Notes: generated by a model from the sequence alone, not told the origin. A stretch of 64,000 nucleotides of DNA from Aromatoleum anaerobium (GCF_012910705.2 NZ_WTVG02000039.1:124001-188000), one strand, 5' to 3'; numbered from the stretch's first letter, positions 35,977 to 45,070 are shown. A program made the numbers and translations.

Positions 35977-38694
35977 ATGAAATATCTCCTCGCTGTCCTC
36001 GTGTTCTTGGTTTCGGCACTGCCTGCCGCAGCAGGCGAAACCCTGACACTCGGGGTATTGGCCTATCGCCCCAAACCCCTCGTCGAAGCGAGCTACCAGC
36101 CGCTGGCCGAATACCTGAGCACCGAATTGCGGGACACCCGGGTCGTCCTCACGGTGCTCGACGGACACGAAATGAAAGCGGCGATGGCGAACAATCGTCT
36201 CGACCTCGCTTTCACAACTCCGAGCCACTATCTCGTCCTGCGCGCCCAGAACGCGCTCACCGGCGCATTGGCCACCGTGGTCAGCCGCAGGGAGGGCGAG
36301 GCGGCGGATTCACTGGGAGGCGTGATCGTTACCGCCTCGGGACGAAAGTACATCCAGGGTCTCGACGACCTGGAGGGCCGCAAGATCGCGATCCCCAGCC
36401 AGGAATACCTGGCAGGCCATCAGGCACAGGCCTACGAACTCCTGCAGCGCGGCATCCGCCTGCCGAGGGATGCCGAAATCCTCGAAGTCGGCAACCACGA
36501 CGCAGTGATCGACGCGGTGTTGTCCGGCACGGCCGAGGTGGGTTTCATCCGCTCCGGCATTCTCGAGTCGCTGGCTGCAGCGGGCAGAATCGATTCCGCG
36601 GATTTCAAGATCATCAACCGTCAGTATCTCCCGGGCTTTCCCTATCAAGTATCGACCCGCCTGTACCCGGAATGGCCGCTGGTCGCGTTGCCTCATGTCG
36701 ACGCCCGCACGACCCGACGCATTGCCCGCGCGCTGCTCGCCCTGGAGCACAACCATCCCGCTGCGCGTGCCGCCGGCATCGCAGGTTTCACGATCGCCGC
36801 CGATTACCTGTCGGTCGAGAAGCTGGCCAAGGCGTTGCATTTGCCTCCTTTCGACGCCACGCCAGACGTCACGGTCATCGACCTGTGGCAAAACTACCAG
36901 GCCTGGATCCTCGCGCTGTCGGCGCTCCTGCTGCTGCTGACGGGGATGACGATCCGCATGGCTCGTGGCGAGCGCAGGTTGCGCGAACAGAGCCAGCGCC
37001 TCGCGGAAGTGATCTGGGGCACAAATATCGGTACCTGGGAATGGGAGGTCGACACCGGCCTCGCCACGTTCAACGAGCGCTGGGCGGAAATCAGCGGGTA
37101 CACGCTCGGCGAAATCTCGCCGGTCGACATCAACACCGGCAGGAATCTTTCGCATCCCGACGATCTCGAACGCTCGAACGCTCTGCTGGAGCGCTGTTTC
37201 AGGCGTGAAAATGAAACCTACGAGTGCGAAATCCGCACACGCCACAAGAACGGCAGCTGGGTCTGGGTGCTCGATCGAGGCCGCGTCGTGGAATGGACGC
37301 ACGACGGCCGGCCGCGCCGGATGTCGGGGACTCGCCAGGACATCAGCGCGCAAAAAAAGGCCGCGGCGCTCGTCGCCGGCGACAAGGAGCGGCTGCACAC
37401 GATCTTCGAGATCATCCCTGTCGGCATCATGCTGACCGATCGCGAGGGGCGGATCGTCGAGTGCAATTCCGCCTCCGAACGGATGCTCGGAATCGGCAAG
37501 TCGCAATTGCTCACGCAGTCGGTCGGCGGGGCCGGATGGGACGTTTTCAAGGCGGACGGCACCCCGATGGCAGCGGCCGAGTATGCGGGCGCGCGGGCGC
37601 TCGCCGAGCAGCGTCCGATCCATTACAGCAGCATGGAAGTGCGCACGCCCTGCAGCAGCACCTGGCTGCGCGTCAGCGCGACGCCGCTGAACCACCCACT
37701 CTACGGAGTGGTCATCGCGCACATCGACGTCACCGACAAGCGCAAGACCGAAGCCCGCCTGCGGCTCGCCGCCAGCGTGTTCACGCACGCCCGGGAGGGC
37801 ATCATCATCACCGACGCACAGGCCAGGATCATCGAGGTCAACGAAGCCTTCACCGCCGTCACGGGGTATCGACGCGACGAGGTGTCGGGCCAGTCGCTGC
37901 AGGCCCTCCAGTCCGGGCTCCATCCGGAGAAGTATTACAAAGCGATATGGCGCGCGCTCCTTGAAAGCGGGCACTGGCACGGCGAGATGTGGAACCGGCG
38001 CAAGAATGGCGAGGTGTATGCCGAAATGCTGAACATCAGCGCAGTGCGCGATTCCCACGGGCGCACGCAGAACTACGTTTTGCTATTTACCGACATCACG
38101 CCGCTGAAGGACCACCAGAAGCAGCTGGAGCACATCGCCTACCATGATCCGCTGACGAACCTGCCCAACCGCGCGCTGTACTCGGACCGCCTGCAACAAG
38201 CGATGGCCCAGTGCAGCCGGCGCAGTCAGCACGTGGCAATAGCCTATATCGATCTGGATGGCTTCAAGGCAGTGAACGACAACCATGGCCACCCCGTTGG
38301 CGACCAGTTGCTGGTCAACATCGCCCTGCGGCTGAGGGAAGTGCTGCGGGAAGGGGATACGTTGGCGCGCCTCGGCGGGGACGAGTTCGCGGCCGTGCTC
38401 GTCGACCTCGACAATCCCGCGGACTGCCAGCCGGTGCTCGAGCGTCTGCTCCACGCAGCGGCCGATCCGGTTCCGGTCGGCACGCTCATGCTGGGCGTTT
38501 CCGCCAGCATCGGGGTGACGCTTTTCCCTCAGGACAAGGTCGATGCGGACCAGCTTGTACGCCACGCCGACACGGCGATGTACCGGGCGAAGAGGGCGGG
38601 CAAGAACACTTACCGGTTCTTCGACACGCTGCGGGACTCATCTCAAGAGGCGCGCAGCAGCACGGCGGTTTCCGCCACGGCCTTGCCGGACTGA
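35977..38694 (+). CDS. Diguanylate cyclase with PhnD-like periplasmic and PAS sensor domains
   Basis: 905 residues. A signal peptide (residues 1-19, ending PAAAG) leads to a phosphonate-binding-protein-like domain (about 20-280: LTLGVLAYRPKPLVEASY, NNRLDLAFTTPSHYLVL, LEGRKIAIPSQEYLAGHQ). A membrane helix near 310-327 follows, then three PAS domains (about 345-465, 475-595, 605-730; e.g. WEWEVDTGLATFNERWAEI) and a C-terminal GGDEF domain. The active site LARLGGDEFAAVL is intact, and RxxD (REGD) lies five residues before it, so product inhibition at the I-site is likely. It should make c-di-GMP in response to a periplasmic ligand and internal cues. Ligand identity cannot be read. Confidence 0.93.
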   Translation: MKYLLAVLVFLVSALPAAAGETLTLGVLAYRPKPLVEASYQPLAEYLSTELRDTRVVLTVLDGHEMKAAMANNRLDLAFTTPSHYLVLRAQNALTGALATVVSRREGEAADSLGGVIVTASGRKYIQGLDDLEGRKIAIPSQEYLAGHQAQAYELLQRGIRLPRDAEILEVGNHDAVIDAVLSGTAEVGFIRSGILESLAAAGRIDSADFKIINRQYLPGFPYQVSTRLYPEWPLVALPHVDARTTRRIARALLALEHNHPAARAAGIAGFTIAADYLSVEKLAKALHLPPFDATPDVTVIDLWQNYQAWILALSALLLLLTGMTIRMARGERRLREQSQRLAEVIWGTNIGTWEWEVDTGLATFNERWAEISGYTLGEISPVDINTGRNLSHPDDLERSNALLERCFRRENETYECEIRTRHKNGSWVWVLDRGRVVEWTHDGRPRRMSGTRQDISAQKKAAALVAGDKERLHTIFEIIPVGIMLTDREGRIVECNSASERMLGIGKSQLLTQSVGGAGWDVFKADGTPMAAAEYAGARALAEQRPIHYSSMEVRTPCSSTWLRVSATPLNHPLYGVVIAHIDVTDKRKTEARLRLAASVFTHAREGIIITDAQARIIEVNEAFTAVTGYRRDEVSGQSLQALQSGLHPEKYYKAIWRALLESGHWHGEMWNRRKNGEVYAEMLNISAVRDSHGRTQNYVLLFTDITPLKDHQKQLEHIAYHDPLTNLPNRALYSDRLQQAMAQCSRRSQHVAIAYIDLDGFKAVNDNHGHPVGDQLLVNIALRLREVLREGDTLARLGGDEFAAVLVDLDNPADCQPVLERLLHAAADPVPVGTLMLGVSASIGVTLFPQDKVDADQLVRHADTAMYRAKRAGKNTYRFFDTLRDSSQEARSSTAVSATALPD

Positions 38695-38721
38695 ATCGGG
38701 CCAAGACCGCCAAGACCTTAT

Positions 38722-39819
38722 CTACCCCGTCTTGTCACCCTCGTCGAAAAGCTTCGCCGCCTTGCTGGTGGTGACCGATCCCGCGCGGAAGTAGCGCATC
38801 ACCGACGGGATGCTGCGATGCCCGGTCAACGCCATGGTTTCTCCCAGGGGAATCTGCTGCTTCGCAGCCTCGGTCACGAACCCGGAACGCAGGGAGTGAG
38901 CACTGAAATCGCCGTCGAGGCCGGCAAGCAGGCACCGCTCCCGGACGATCGCGCGCACTGCGGAAGCGGACAGAGCTCCACGCAAATATCCGTCCTTGCC
39001 GATCTGGCGGAACAACGGCCCGGAAGCCAGACCGGTTGCCGCAAGCCAGTCGGCCACAGCGCTGCCGGCGGCGCCGACCACGGGCTTGAGGTCGTCTGCC
39101 TTGACGGTTCCCGACTGGTTCGTTTTCGATGCGCCGAGTTCAAAGATGAATTCATCGGCGCCGACCCTTTTCAGGTCTTCCACGCGAAGGCTCACGATTT
39201 CGGAGCGGCGGCGCCCACCTGAAGCCCATCCCAGCAGCAGGATCGCACGGTCCCGCAAGCCCTTGAGCGAGTCGTCGCACGTACCGACCAGCTGCTCAAG
39301 CAGTTCCCGGGTCAGGGCAGCCTTGCCTCGCGGGCGCTCGCCGCGTTTTGCGTAGGAACGCCGGGTGCGGGCAATGAGATCCCGCACTGCCGGGCTTCGG
39401 CACGGGTTCTCGAGTTCGGGGCTGCGCTTGTGCAGCGATGACAGGACCGACACCCGGTGATTGAGCGTGGATAGCGCCATCGGGCCGATTTTCGCCTTGT
39501 ATCCCTTTTCTACCAGGATCTCGTCGAGCGCATCGGGCAAGTCGCAGCGCAGCCCGCCGGACGTCGTTCGCTGCGCATGATCGACGATGAACTGGATCAC
39601 GGCGGGTACCGGCACCGGAAACTTGAGCGGCTTTCGATAGCGCAAGGCAAACCAGGCAGCCCAGTAGCGAAGTGCGGCACGGTAGCTGGCATCGGTGTTG
39701 GCGGATGTTCCCTCGGCGAGGATTTCATCGACAGCCTGTTGCGTCATCGGCGCCAAAGCGTCCGGATCCAGTACTGCAACAGTGTTTGCCAATGCGGGCA
39801 GAGTGTCGTCTAGGTCCAT
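38722..39819 (-). CDS. tnpS: Tyrosine recombinase, TnpS-like cointegrate resolvase
   Basis: 365 residues from the ATG at 39819 (open back to 39900, but that part overlaps the palindrome region). A SAM-like N-terminal domain (about 25-130) precedes the catalytic domain. Active-site residues are visible: Arg in ASGGRRRSEIVSLRVED, His-x-x-Arg in FSAHSLRSGFV, His in LTGHRSIPSVMRYF and the nucleophile Tyr in RYFRAGS. It is divergent from a KfrA-like coiled-coil gene with a perfect 13-7-13 palindrome between them. Exactly this layout (recombinase, site, DNA-binding helper) is known from TnpS/rst/TnpT of Tn4651-type transposons. No transposase is nearby, so it is an orphan module. If not TnpS, it is a chromosomal integrase of unknown target. 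Confidence 0.8.
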   Translation of the reverse strand: MDLDDTLPALANTVAVLDPDALAPMTQQAVDEILAEGTSANTDASYRAALRYWAAWFALRYRKPLKFPVPVPAVIQFIVDHAQRTTSGGLRCDLPDALDEILVEKGYKAKIGPMALSTLNHRVSVLSSLHKRSPELENPCRSPAVRDLIARTRRSYAKRGERPRGKAALTRELLEQLVGTCDDSLKGLRDRAILLLGWASGGRRRSEIVSLRVEDLKRVGADEFIFELGASKTNQSGTVKADDLKPVVGAAGSAVADWLAATGLASGPLFRQIGKDGYLRGALSASAVRAIVRERCLLAGLDGDFSAHSLRSGFVTEAAKQQIPLGETMALTGHRSIPSVMRYFRAGSVTTSKAAKLFDEGDKTG

Positions 39820-39850
39820 GTCGTGCTCTTCGTGTTTTTGTATGCTGTAA

Positions 39851-39870
39851 TGTGTAGTGTATTTTACACA
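39851..39870. promoter_or_regulatory. 20-bp imperfect palindrome, possible helper-protein site
   Basis: TGTGTA and TACACA flank an 8-base centre (GTGTATTT). It lies 11 bp from the 33-bp palindrome, inside the divergent region. In Tn4651-type systems the helper protein binds an accessory inverted repeat beside the crossover site; this is the best candidate. It may equally be part of the tnpS promoter. Confidence 0.5.
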
Positions 39871-39880
39871 AATGTGGCTG

Positions 39881-39913
39881 TTACCTACGATAACTTTCAA
39901 TTATCGTAGGTAA
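39881..39913. other. Perfect 13-7-13 palindrome, probable recombination core site
   Basis: TTACCTACGATAA (39881-39893) and TTATCGTAGGTAA (39901-39913) are exact reverse complements with a 7-base spacer CTTTCAA. Arm length, perfect symmetry and asymmetric short spacer are those of tyrosine-recombinase core sites such as lox and dif. It sits between the divergent recombinase and helper genes. No second copy was seen in this window. An operator role for the KfrA-like protein is the alternative. Confidence 0.75.
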
Positions 39914-39947
39914 TAATCAATGCGAGAAAGAGGGGAGGTCAAGCGAA

Positions 39948-41039
39948 ATGCTCGAAAGTGGGAAGCGTGGCGGCGTCGGCCAACGGGACGTTTGGGAAGC
40001 CGCGGACGCGTTGTTGCTGAAGGGATTCCGGCCCACCGTCGAACGTATCCGGGCCGAGATCGGACGAGGTTCGCCGAACACGGTCGGACCCCATCTGGAT
40101 TCGTGGTTCAAGGCGCTCGGTGGCCGAATCCAGGATCCTTCGGCCTTTTGTGCACCGTCCGAGGCGCCCGATGCGATCAGCCAGGCCGCCCGGACGTTTT
40201 GGCATGCGGCCTTGACGACGGCGCGCCAGGTGTGCACGGATGAATTGACCCTGGATCGCGAGGCCCTTGCGCAGGAAGCCGCCCGCATCGAGAAGGAACG
40301 TGCCGATTTGGCTGGGCAACGGATTCGCCTCGCCGACGCAGCCGAAACACAACAGACGCTTATCGACACGCTGAAGACGCAAGTGGAGGATGCCAAAGCC
40401 GCCCTCAACGCCACCGTTGCGGAACGCGTGTCCCTTATTGCAAGCCATGAACGGCAAATTGCGCAACTCGACGCGGAGCGGGAAACGCTCAAAGACAGGC
40501 TCGAAGCAGCCGGCGAAAAGCTGATCGCCCTGCAAAACGAGATCGGCGCCGTCAAGGCGGGTTGCGACCGCGATATCAAGGAGGCGCTCCTTCGTTTCGA
40601 TCAGGCGCGCAGCGAAGCCCGGGTGGCGCAAAACGCGCTGGCGGAACTTCGCCAACACGTTTCTGCGCAAGACACCGCCCTGGCTTCGATGACGAAGCAG
40701 CTTGCGACGGTGGACGCAGAGCGGAAAATCGCCCTTCAGGCAAATGTCACGCTGGAGGACGCTCTGGCAGCCGGAAAGGCGCAGGCGCTGGAAGCCAGAA
40801 GCAAGGTGCACACCCTCGAGACCGAACTCCGCCAGGCCGACGCGGTTCAGGCAACCCTGCAGGCTGCGCTCGACGCCGAGCGCTCACGCGCCCATGAACT
40901 CGCCCTCCTCCTCACCACCAGCCAAGGGGAAATCGTTCAGGCTCTGCGTTCCCTGGAGCAGTCGAAAAAAGACTCGCCGGCCGGACTTGATCCCCGTCGC
41001 CGAACGACCATAAGAAAGCGTGGAGTCCCGCTGCGATGA
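39948..41039 (+). CDS. tnpT: KfrA-like coiled-coil DNA-binding protein (TnpT-like helper)
   Basis: 363 residues. The N-terminal about 60 residues are a KfrA_N-type helix-turn-helix: DVWEAADALLLKGFRPTVER and RGSPNTVGPHLDSWFKAL. Residues about 95-345 form one long coiled coil rich in Ala, Glu, Gln and Arg (ERETLKDRLEAAGEKLIAL, LETELRQADAVQATLQAAL). GGGGAGG precedes the ATG by about 8 nt. In Tn4651 the equivalent TnpT binds the resolution site and boosts TnpS; in plasmids KfrA binds its own promoter. Both ideas fit the palindromes just upstream. Convergence with the signalling block is not implied; it is a separate module. Confidence 0.8.
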   Translation: MLESGKRGGVGQRDVWEAADALLLKGFRPTVERIRAEIGRGSPNTVGPHLDSWFKALGGRIQDPSAFCAPSEAPDAISQAARTFWHAALTTARQVCTDELTLDREALAQEAARIEKERADLAGQRIRLADAAETQQTLIDTLKTQVEDAKAALNATVAERVSLIASHERQIAQLDAERETLKDRLEAAGEKLIALQNEIGAVKAGCDRDIKEALLRFDQARSEARVAQNALAELRQHVSAQDTALASMTKQLATVDAERKIALQANVTLEDALAAGKAQALEARSKVHTLETELRQADAVQATLQAALDAERSRAHELALLLTTSQGEIVQALRSLEQSKKDSPAGLDPRRRTTIRKRGVPLR

Positions 41040-41180
41040 AAGGAGAGCAGTCTCCCGACGCAGTGCCGGAGAGGCGCGCGTGCCGCACGCGGAACTGGAT
41101 CCGCCGGGCCGGCTGGTATGTAGATGGTTCTTTTGGCTAAACTCCGCCTTCTTCCGCAACCGACCGGGAACCCCCGCTCG

Positions 41181-42572
41181 ATGTCCGCCCCGGTCCTTTT
41201 ACCATTGAGCGCTCCCGAGTCGTCGCTCACCCTCGCCTACCGCCTGTTTCATCACGCCTGGCCGGTGCTCGTTGCACAGCTGCTGTCGATGAGCATGCTG
41301 ATCGCCGACACCCTCATCACCGGACGCTACGGCACCCTCGACTTGGCCGCGGTCGCGGTCGGCAGCGGCGTGTACATTTCGATCGTGATGCTGCTTGTCG
41401 GCGTGCTGCAGGCGGTCGCTCCGACCGTCGCCCATCATTTCGGCGCCCGCCGCGTCGATGCCATCGGCCCGGCGCTGCAGCAAGGATTCTGGCTGGCGCT
41501 GATGCTCGCGTTGCCCGGCATCGCGCTGCTCGCCTTCCCCGGTTTCCTGCTCGAATTCAGCAGCGTGCCCGCCGACGTGGCCGGGAAGACCCGCGATTAT
41601 TTGCTCGCGACCGCGTTCGGCCTGCCCGCGGTCCTGCTGTACCGCACTTTCTACGCTTTCAACAACGCGCTGGGCCGCCCCCGCGCGCTGATGATGATCA
41701 GCTTCATCGTCACCGCGACGCATGTTCCGCTTGCCTGGGCATTGGTGCACGGCGGCTTCGGCCTGCCACCCCTCGGCGTGCTCGGCTGCGGCATCTCGAC
41801 TGCAATCGTGAACTGGATCGCGTTTGCGTGCGGCGCAGGCTATCTCGCCCGCAATCGCGATTACCGTCCCTATCGGCTGTTTGCCAACTGGCAGCCGCCC
41901 CGCCGCGGCGACATCCTTGCCCTGCTGAAACTGGGCATCCCGATGGGCCTGTCGACGTTCATCGAAGTCTCGTCGTTCACGCTGATCGCGCTGTTCGCCG
42001 CCCGGCTCGGTGCCGAGGCGGTGGCCGGACACCGCGTCGTCGCAAACCTGGCCGCGCTGATCTACATGCTTCCGCTGGCGATATCGATCTCGATCCTGGT
42101 GCTCGTCGGGCAGGCTGCGGGCGCACGTGAGCCGGCGCGCGCGCGGACGACGGTCCGCGTCGGGATGGGCCTGACGGTCGCCCTCGTCGCCTTGATCGGC
42201 GTGCTGCTGTGGGTCGGACGCGAGCCGGTCGTCGCGCTGTTTTCCGCAGACCCGGCAGTGCGCGCAGTGGCGCTCGGGCTGGTGTTCTACATCTGCATCT
42301 ATCAGATCTTCGACGCCGTGCAGACGGTCGCGGCCCACGCGCTGCGCGGCTACAAGGTGACCTTCATGCCGATGCTGCTGCACGCGCTGTGTTTCTGGGG
42401 GATCGCGCTGGCCGGAGGCTACTGGCTCGCGTTCCACGCCCCCGGGCGCGAACAGTCGCCTACCGTGGCCGGCTTCTGGGAAGCCAGTGTCGTCGCAACG
42501 ATCCTCGCGTCCGTACTGTTCGGCTGGCTGCTGCGCGTCGTGATGCGGCGCCCGCGAGACGCGCGGGCCTGA
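41181..42572 (+). CDS. MATE-family multidrug/toxin exporter
   Basis: 463 residues from ATG 41181; an in-frame ATG at 41124 would add 19 polar residues with no family match. Twelve hydrophobic segments are apparent, in two similar halves of six. The first half begins AWPVLVAQLLSMSMLIADTL, with LQAVAPTVAHHFGARR; the second repeats it as LGIPMGLSTFIEVSSFT and LVLVGQAAGAREPAR. These are NorM-type MATE marks. It would export cationic compounds against Na+ or H+. It is convergent with the M61 peptidase gene, 4 bp apart. Confidence 0.92.
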   Translation: MSAPVLLPLSAPESSLTLAYRLFHHAWPVLVAQLLSMSMLIADTLITGRYGTLDLAAVAVGSGVYISIVMLLVGVLQAVAPTVAHHFGARRVDAIGPALQQGFWLALMLALPGIALLAFPGFLLEFSSVPADVAGKTRDYLLATAFGLPAVLLYRTFYAFNNALGRPRALMMISFIVTATHVPLAWALVHGGFGLPPLGVLGCGISTAIVNWIAFACGAGYLARNRDYRPYRLFANWQPPRRGDILALLKLGIPMGLSTFIEVSSFTLIALFAARLGAEAVAGHRVVANLAALIYMLPLAISISILVLVGQAAGAREPARARTTVRVGMGLTVALVALIGVLLWVGREPVVALFSADPAVRAVALGLVFYICIYQIFDAVQTVAAHALRGYKVTFMPMLLHALCFWGIALAGGYWLAFHAPGREQSPTVAGFWEASVVATILASVLFGWLLRVVMRRPRDARA

Positions 42573-42576
42573 GCGC

Positions 42577-44388
42577 TCAGCCGCCCAGCCAGCCTTTGCG
42601 CAGCGCGAGCGCCGCCACTACGGGCTTGGCGGCGAGCGACAGCTTTGCCGTGTCGGCCGGCGGCGCCGCCAGTTCGACATCGAAGCTCATCAGCTCGTCA
42701 CGGCGAAAAGCATGCATCTCGACCCGGTCGCCCGCCTTGCGCCGCGCCAGCTGCGCCTCGAGCGAGCTTCCCGTCACTTTCAAACCATCCATCGCGACGA
42801 GCACGTCACCGGCCGACAGTCCTGCCGCCTGTGCCGGCCCGTCGTCGTAGACGCTGGCGAGCTTCGCTTCGCCCGAATTCGGGGCGAGCTTCGCGCCGAG
42901 CGTCGGGCTTTTCGATGCCGCTTCGACGTCGCAGGCGACACCGAAAGGCTTCAGCAGGCGGGCGAGCGGCAGGTCTTCGGTCCCGTGCACGGCTTTCGCG
43001 AGCCAGCGTGCGAGTCGCCGCCCCGCGCCTTTCCGGCCGCGTTCGCCGACTTCCTCGACGAGCGCGAACAGCCCGTCCTCCTCGACCCCGACGCCGGTCC
43101 GGCCGTGCCGCTGCCACAGCAGGCGCATCACGTCATCAAGGCTGGCGCTGCCGGCACTCGCGGCACGCAGCTGCAGATCCAGCGCCAGCGCGATCAGCGC
43201 GCCTTTCGCGTAATAGCTGACGATCGCGTTCGGCGCGTTCTCGTCCTGCCGGTAGTACTTGATCCACGCATCGAACGACGACTCGGCGACGCTCTGCTTG
43301 AGCCGGCCGCTGCCGCGCAGCACGTTCGAGACTGTCTTGCCCAGCAGGCCGAGATAGTCCTCGATCGGAATCACGCCCGAACGGACGAGCGCGAGGTCGT
43401 CGTAATACGACGTGAAGCCTTCGAAGGCCCACAACAGGCGGGTGTAGTTCTCGCTCCGCAGGTCGTACGGCGTGAAAGCGGCCGGCCGGATCCGCTTCAC
43501 GTTCCAGGTGTGGAAATACTCGTGGCTGCACAGCCCGAGAAAAGTCTTGTAGCCGTCGGGCAGACCGTTCATGCCGGGGTACGGCAAGTCGTTGCGGCTC
43601 GCCAGCAAGGCGGTCGACGCGCGGTGTTCGAGACCGCCATAGCCGTCGCCGACAACCATCGTCAGGAACAGGTAGCGATCAACCGGCGCCGGCAAGCCGA
43701 AGAGTTCGATCTGCCAGGCGCAGATGCGCGCGAGGTCCGCGCACAGGCGCCGGGTGTCGCAGTCGTGGCGGCCGGTGAGCGCGATTTCGTGCGGCACGCC
43801 CGCCGCCTCGAACACCTCGTGGGTGAAGGTTCCCATCTCGACCGGATGATCGACGAGTTCGTCATAGCTGTCGGCGCGGTAGCACCCGAACCCCATCGGC
43901 ATCGCCGCGCCGATCTCGCCGACCGCCCGCGGCAACGTCGTCGCGACCTTCCAGCGCCGGGAAACGGGCGCTGGTGGTGGAAGGATTTCGACGAGGCAGC
44001 ACCGGTCCTCATGCCCTTCGACGGCGAGGAAGACGCTTGTGCCGTTGAAGAATCCGTGAGTCGGGTCGAGGTGCGCGGCCCGCACCGACAGATCCCACGC
44101 GTAGACGTCGTACGTCAGCGTCAGGGCACGGCCGGGCGCAACGCGCGCCGCGCGCCAGGTGTGTTTGTCGAGCTTGTCGACCGCGACCGCCCTGCCCTCG
44201 CATTCCGCCCGCAAGGTAACAATGTTGCGGGCAAATTCCCGAATCATGTAGCTGCCCGGAATCCACGCCGGCAGGCGGAACACCTGTCCGCCGGGGGCCG
44301 GATCGCTGACCGTGCACGTGACTTCGAACAGATGCGAGGCAGGCCGGATCGGCGCGATGGTGTAACGGACGGGCGGCAGACCGGTCAT
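42577..44388 (-). CDS. M61-family peptidase with PDZ domain
   Basis: 603 residues from the ATG at 44388, giving the family start TIAPIRPASHLFEV. The N-terminal beta domain covers about 1-160 (FRLPAWIPGSYMIREFARNI). The catalytic zinc site is HEYFHTWNVKRIRP (near residue 285), with the downstream Glu in LWAFEGFTSYYDDL. A PDZ domain follows near 505-590 (LASVYDDGPAQAAGLSAGD, LVAMDGLKVTG). Glycyl aminopeptidases of this family release N-terminal glycine or alanine. No signal peptide is apparent, so it is probably cytoplasmic. The open frame continues upstream to 44559 without family match. Confidence 0.93.
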   Translation of the reverse strand: MTGLPPVRYTIAPIRPASHLFEVTCTVSDPAPGGQVFRLPAWIPGSYMIREFARNIVTLRAECEGRAVAVDKLDKHTWRAARVAPGRALTLTYDVYAWDLSVRAAHLDPTHGFFNGTSVFLAVEGHEDRCCLVEILPPPAPVSRRWKVATTLPRAVGEIGAAMPMGFGCYRADSYDELVDHPVEMGTFTHEVFEAAGVPHEIALTGRHDCDTRRLCADLARICAWQIELFGLPAPVDRYLFLTMVVGDGYGGLEHRASTALLASRNDLPYPGMNGLPDGYKTFLGLCSHEYFHTWNVKRIRPAAFTPYDLRSENYTRLLWAFEGFTSYYDDLALVRSGVIPIEDYLGLLGKTVSNVLRGSGRLKQSVAESSFDAWIKYYRQDENAPNAIVSYYAKGALIALALDLQLRAASAGSASLDDVMRLLWQRHGRTGVGVEEDGLFALVEEVGERGRKGAGRRLARWLAKAVHGTEDLPLARLLKPFGVACDVEAASKSPTLGAKLAPNSGEAKLASVYDDGPAQAAGLSAGDVLVAMDGLKVTGSSLEAQLARRKAGDRVEMHAFRRDELMSFDVELAAPPADTAKLSLAAKPVVAALALRKGWLGG

Positions 44389-44617
44389 GTGCAATTCCGC
44401 GGAAAAAAGATGGCCCGGGATTCTAGCGCGGAGTGCGCCGGGGCCGCCCGCTTCGCCTTCCCGAGTGGATTGTGGCGCGAATGCCTCATTTTTGTGCAGA
44501 CGCAACATTTCCTTTGTGTTCAACGCCCTGCCCGGTATCCCCACAAGTTGTCCACACACCTGCCCACGGCGAGTGGGGATAAGCGACGACCGAAAAAACC
44601 GGCGCGCGCGCCGCGGC

Positions 44618-45070
44618 TCAGCGCGACCCGATGCGGGCGAGAAACTGGTCGAGACGGTTCGCGAACACCTGCCGGTCAGCTTGCGTCAGCGCCGCCGGAC
44701 CGCCGGTCTGTACGCCCGACGAGCGCAAGGTGTCCATGAAATCGCGCAGGTTCAGCAGCTCGCGGATGTTCTCGCTCGAATAGAATTCGCCCCGGGGGTT
44801 GAGTGCGTGGCCGCCGCACGCGATGACTTCGGCGGCCAGCGGAATGTCCGCAGTCACCACGAGGTCGCCCGCGGCGAGCCGCCGGACGATTTCATTGTCC
44901 GCGACGTCGAAGCCGGGTGGCACCTGCAGGGTCTTGATCCACAGCGAGCGTGGCGGGAACAGCGGCTGGTTGGCGACCAGCGTCAACAGCACGCCCGTCC
45001 GTTCGGCAGCACGGTAGAGGATTTCCTTGATCACTTTCGGACAGGCATCGGCATCGACCCAGATCTGCAT
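44618..45070 (-). CDS. yaiI: YaiI/YqxD family (DUF188) protein
   Basis: 150 residues from the ATG at 45070, preceded by GGGAG. It starts [20 protein letters not shown], the unmistakable DUF188 opening with conserved acidic residues, followed by [12 protein letters not shown] and [19 protein letters not shown]. The fold is PIN-like, so nuclease activity is suspected, but the role is unknown. The frame is open back to 45172 without match. It is divergent from the MFS carrier. The 229 bp downstream toward the M61 gene contain a few DnaA-box-like nonamers but no gene. Confidence 0.93.
   Translation of the reverse strand: MQIWVDADACPKVIKEILYRAAERTGVLLTLVANQPLFPPRSLWIKTLQVPPGFDVADNEIVRRLAAGDLVVTADIPLAAEVIACGGHALNPRGEFYSSENIRELLNLRDFMDTLRSSGVQTGGPAALTQADRQVFANRLDQFLARIGSR

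Noticed and set aside
44536-44582. Cluster of DnaA-box-like nonamers (TTGTCCACA, TTATCCCCA) suggesting an origin
   Set aside because: Each has a mismatch, there is no AT-rich unwinding region and no dnaA, dnaN or parAB nearby.
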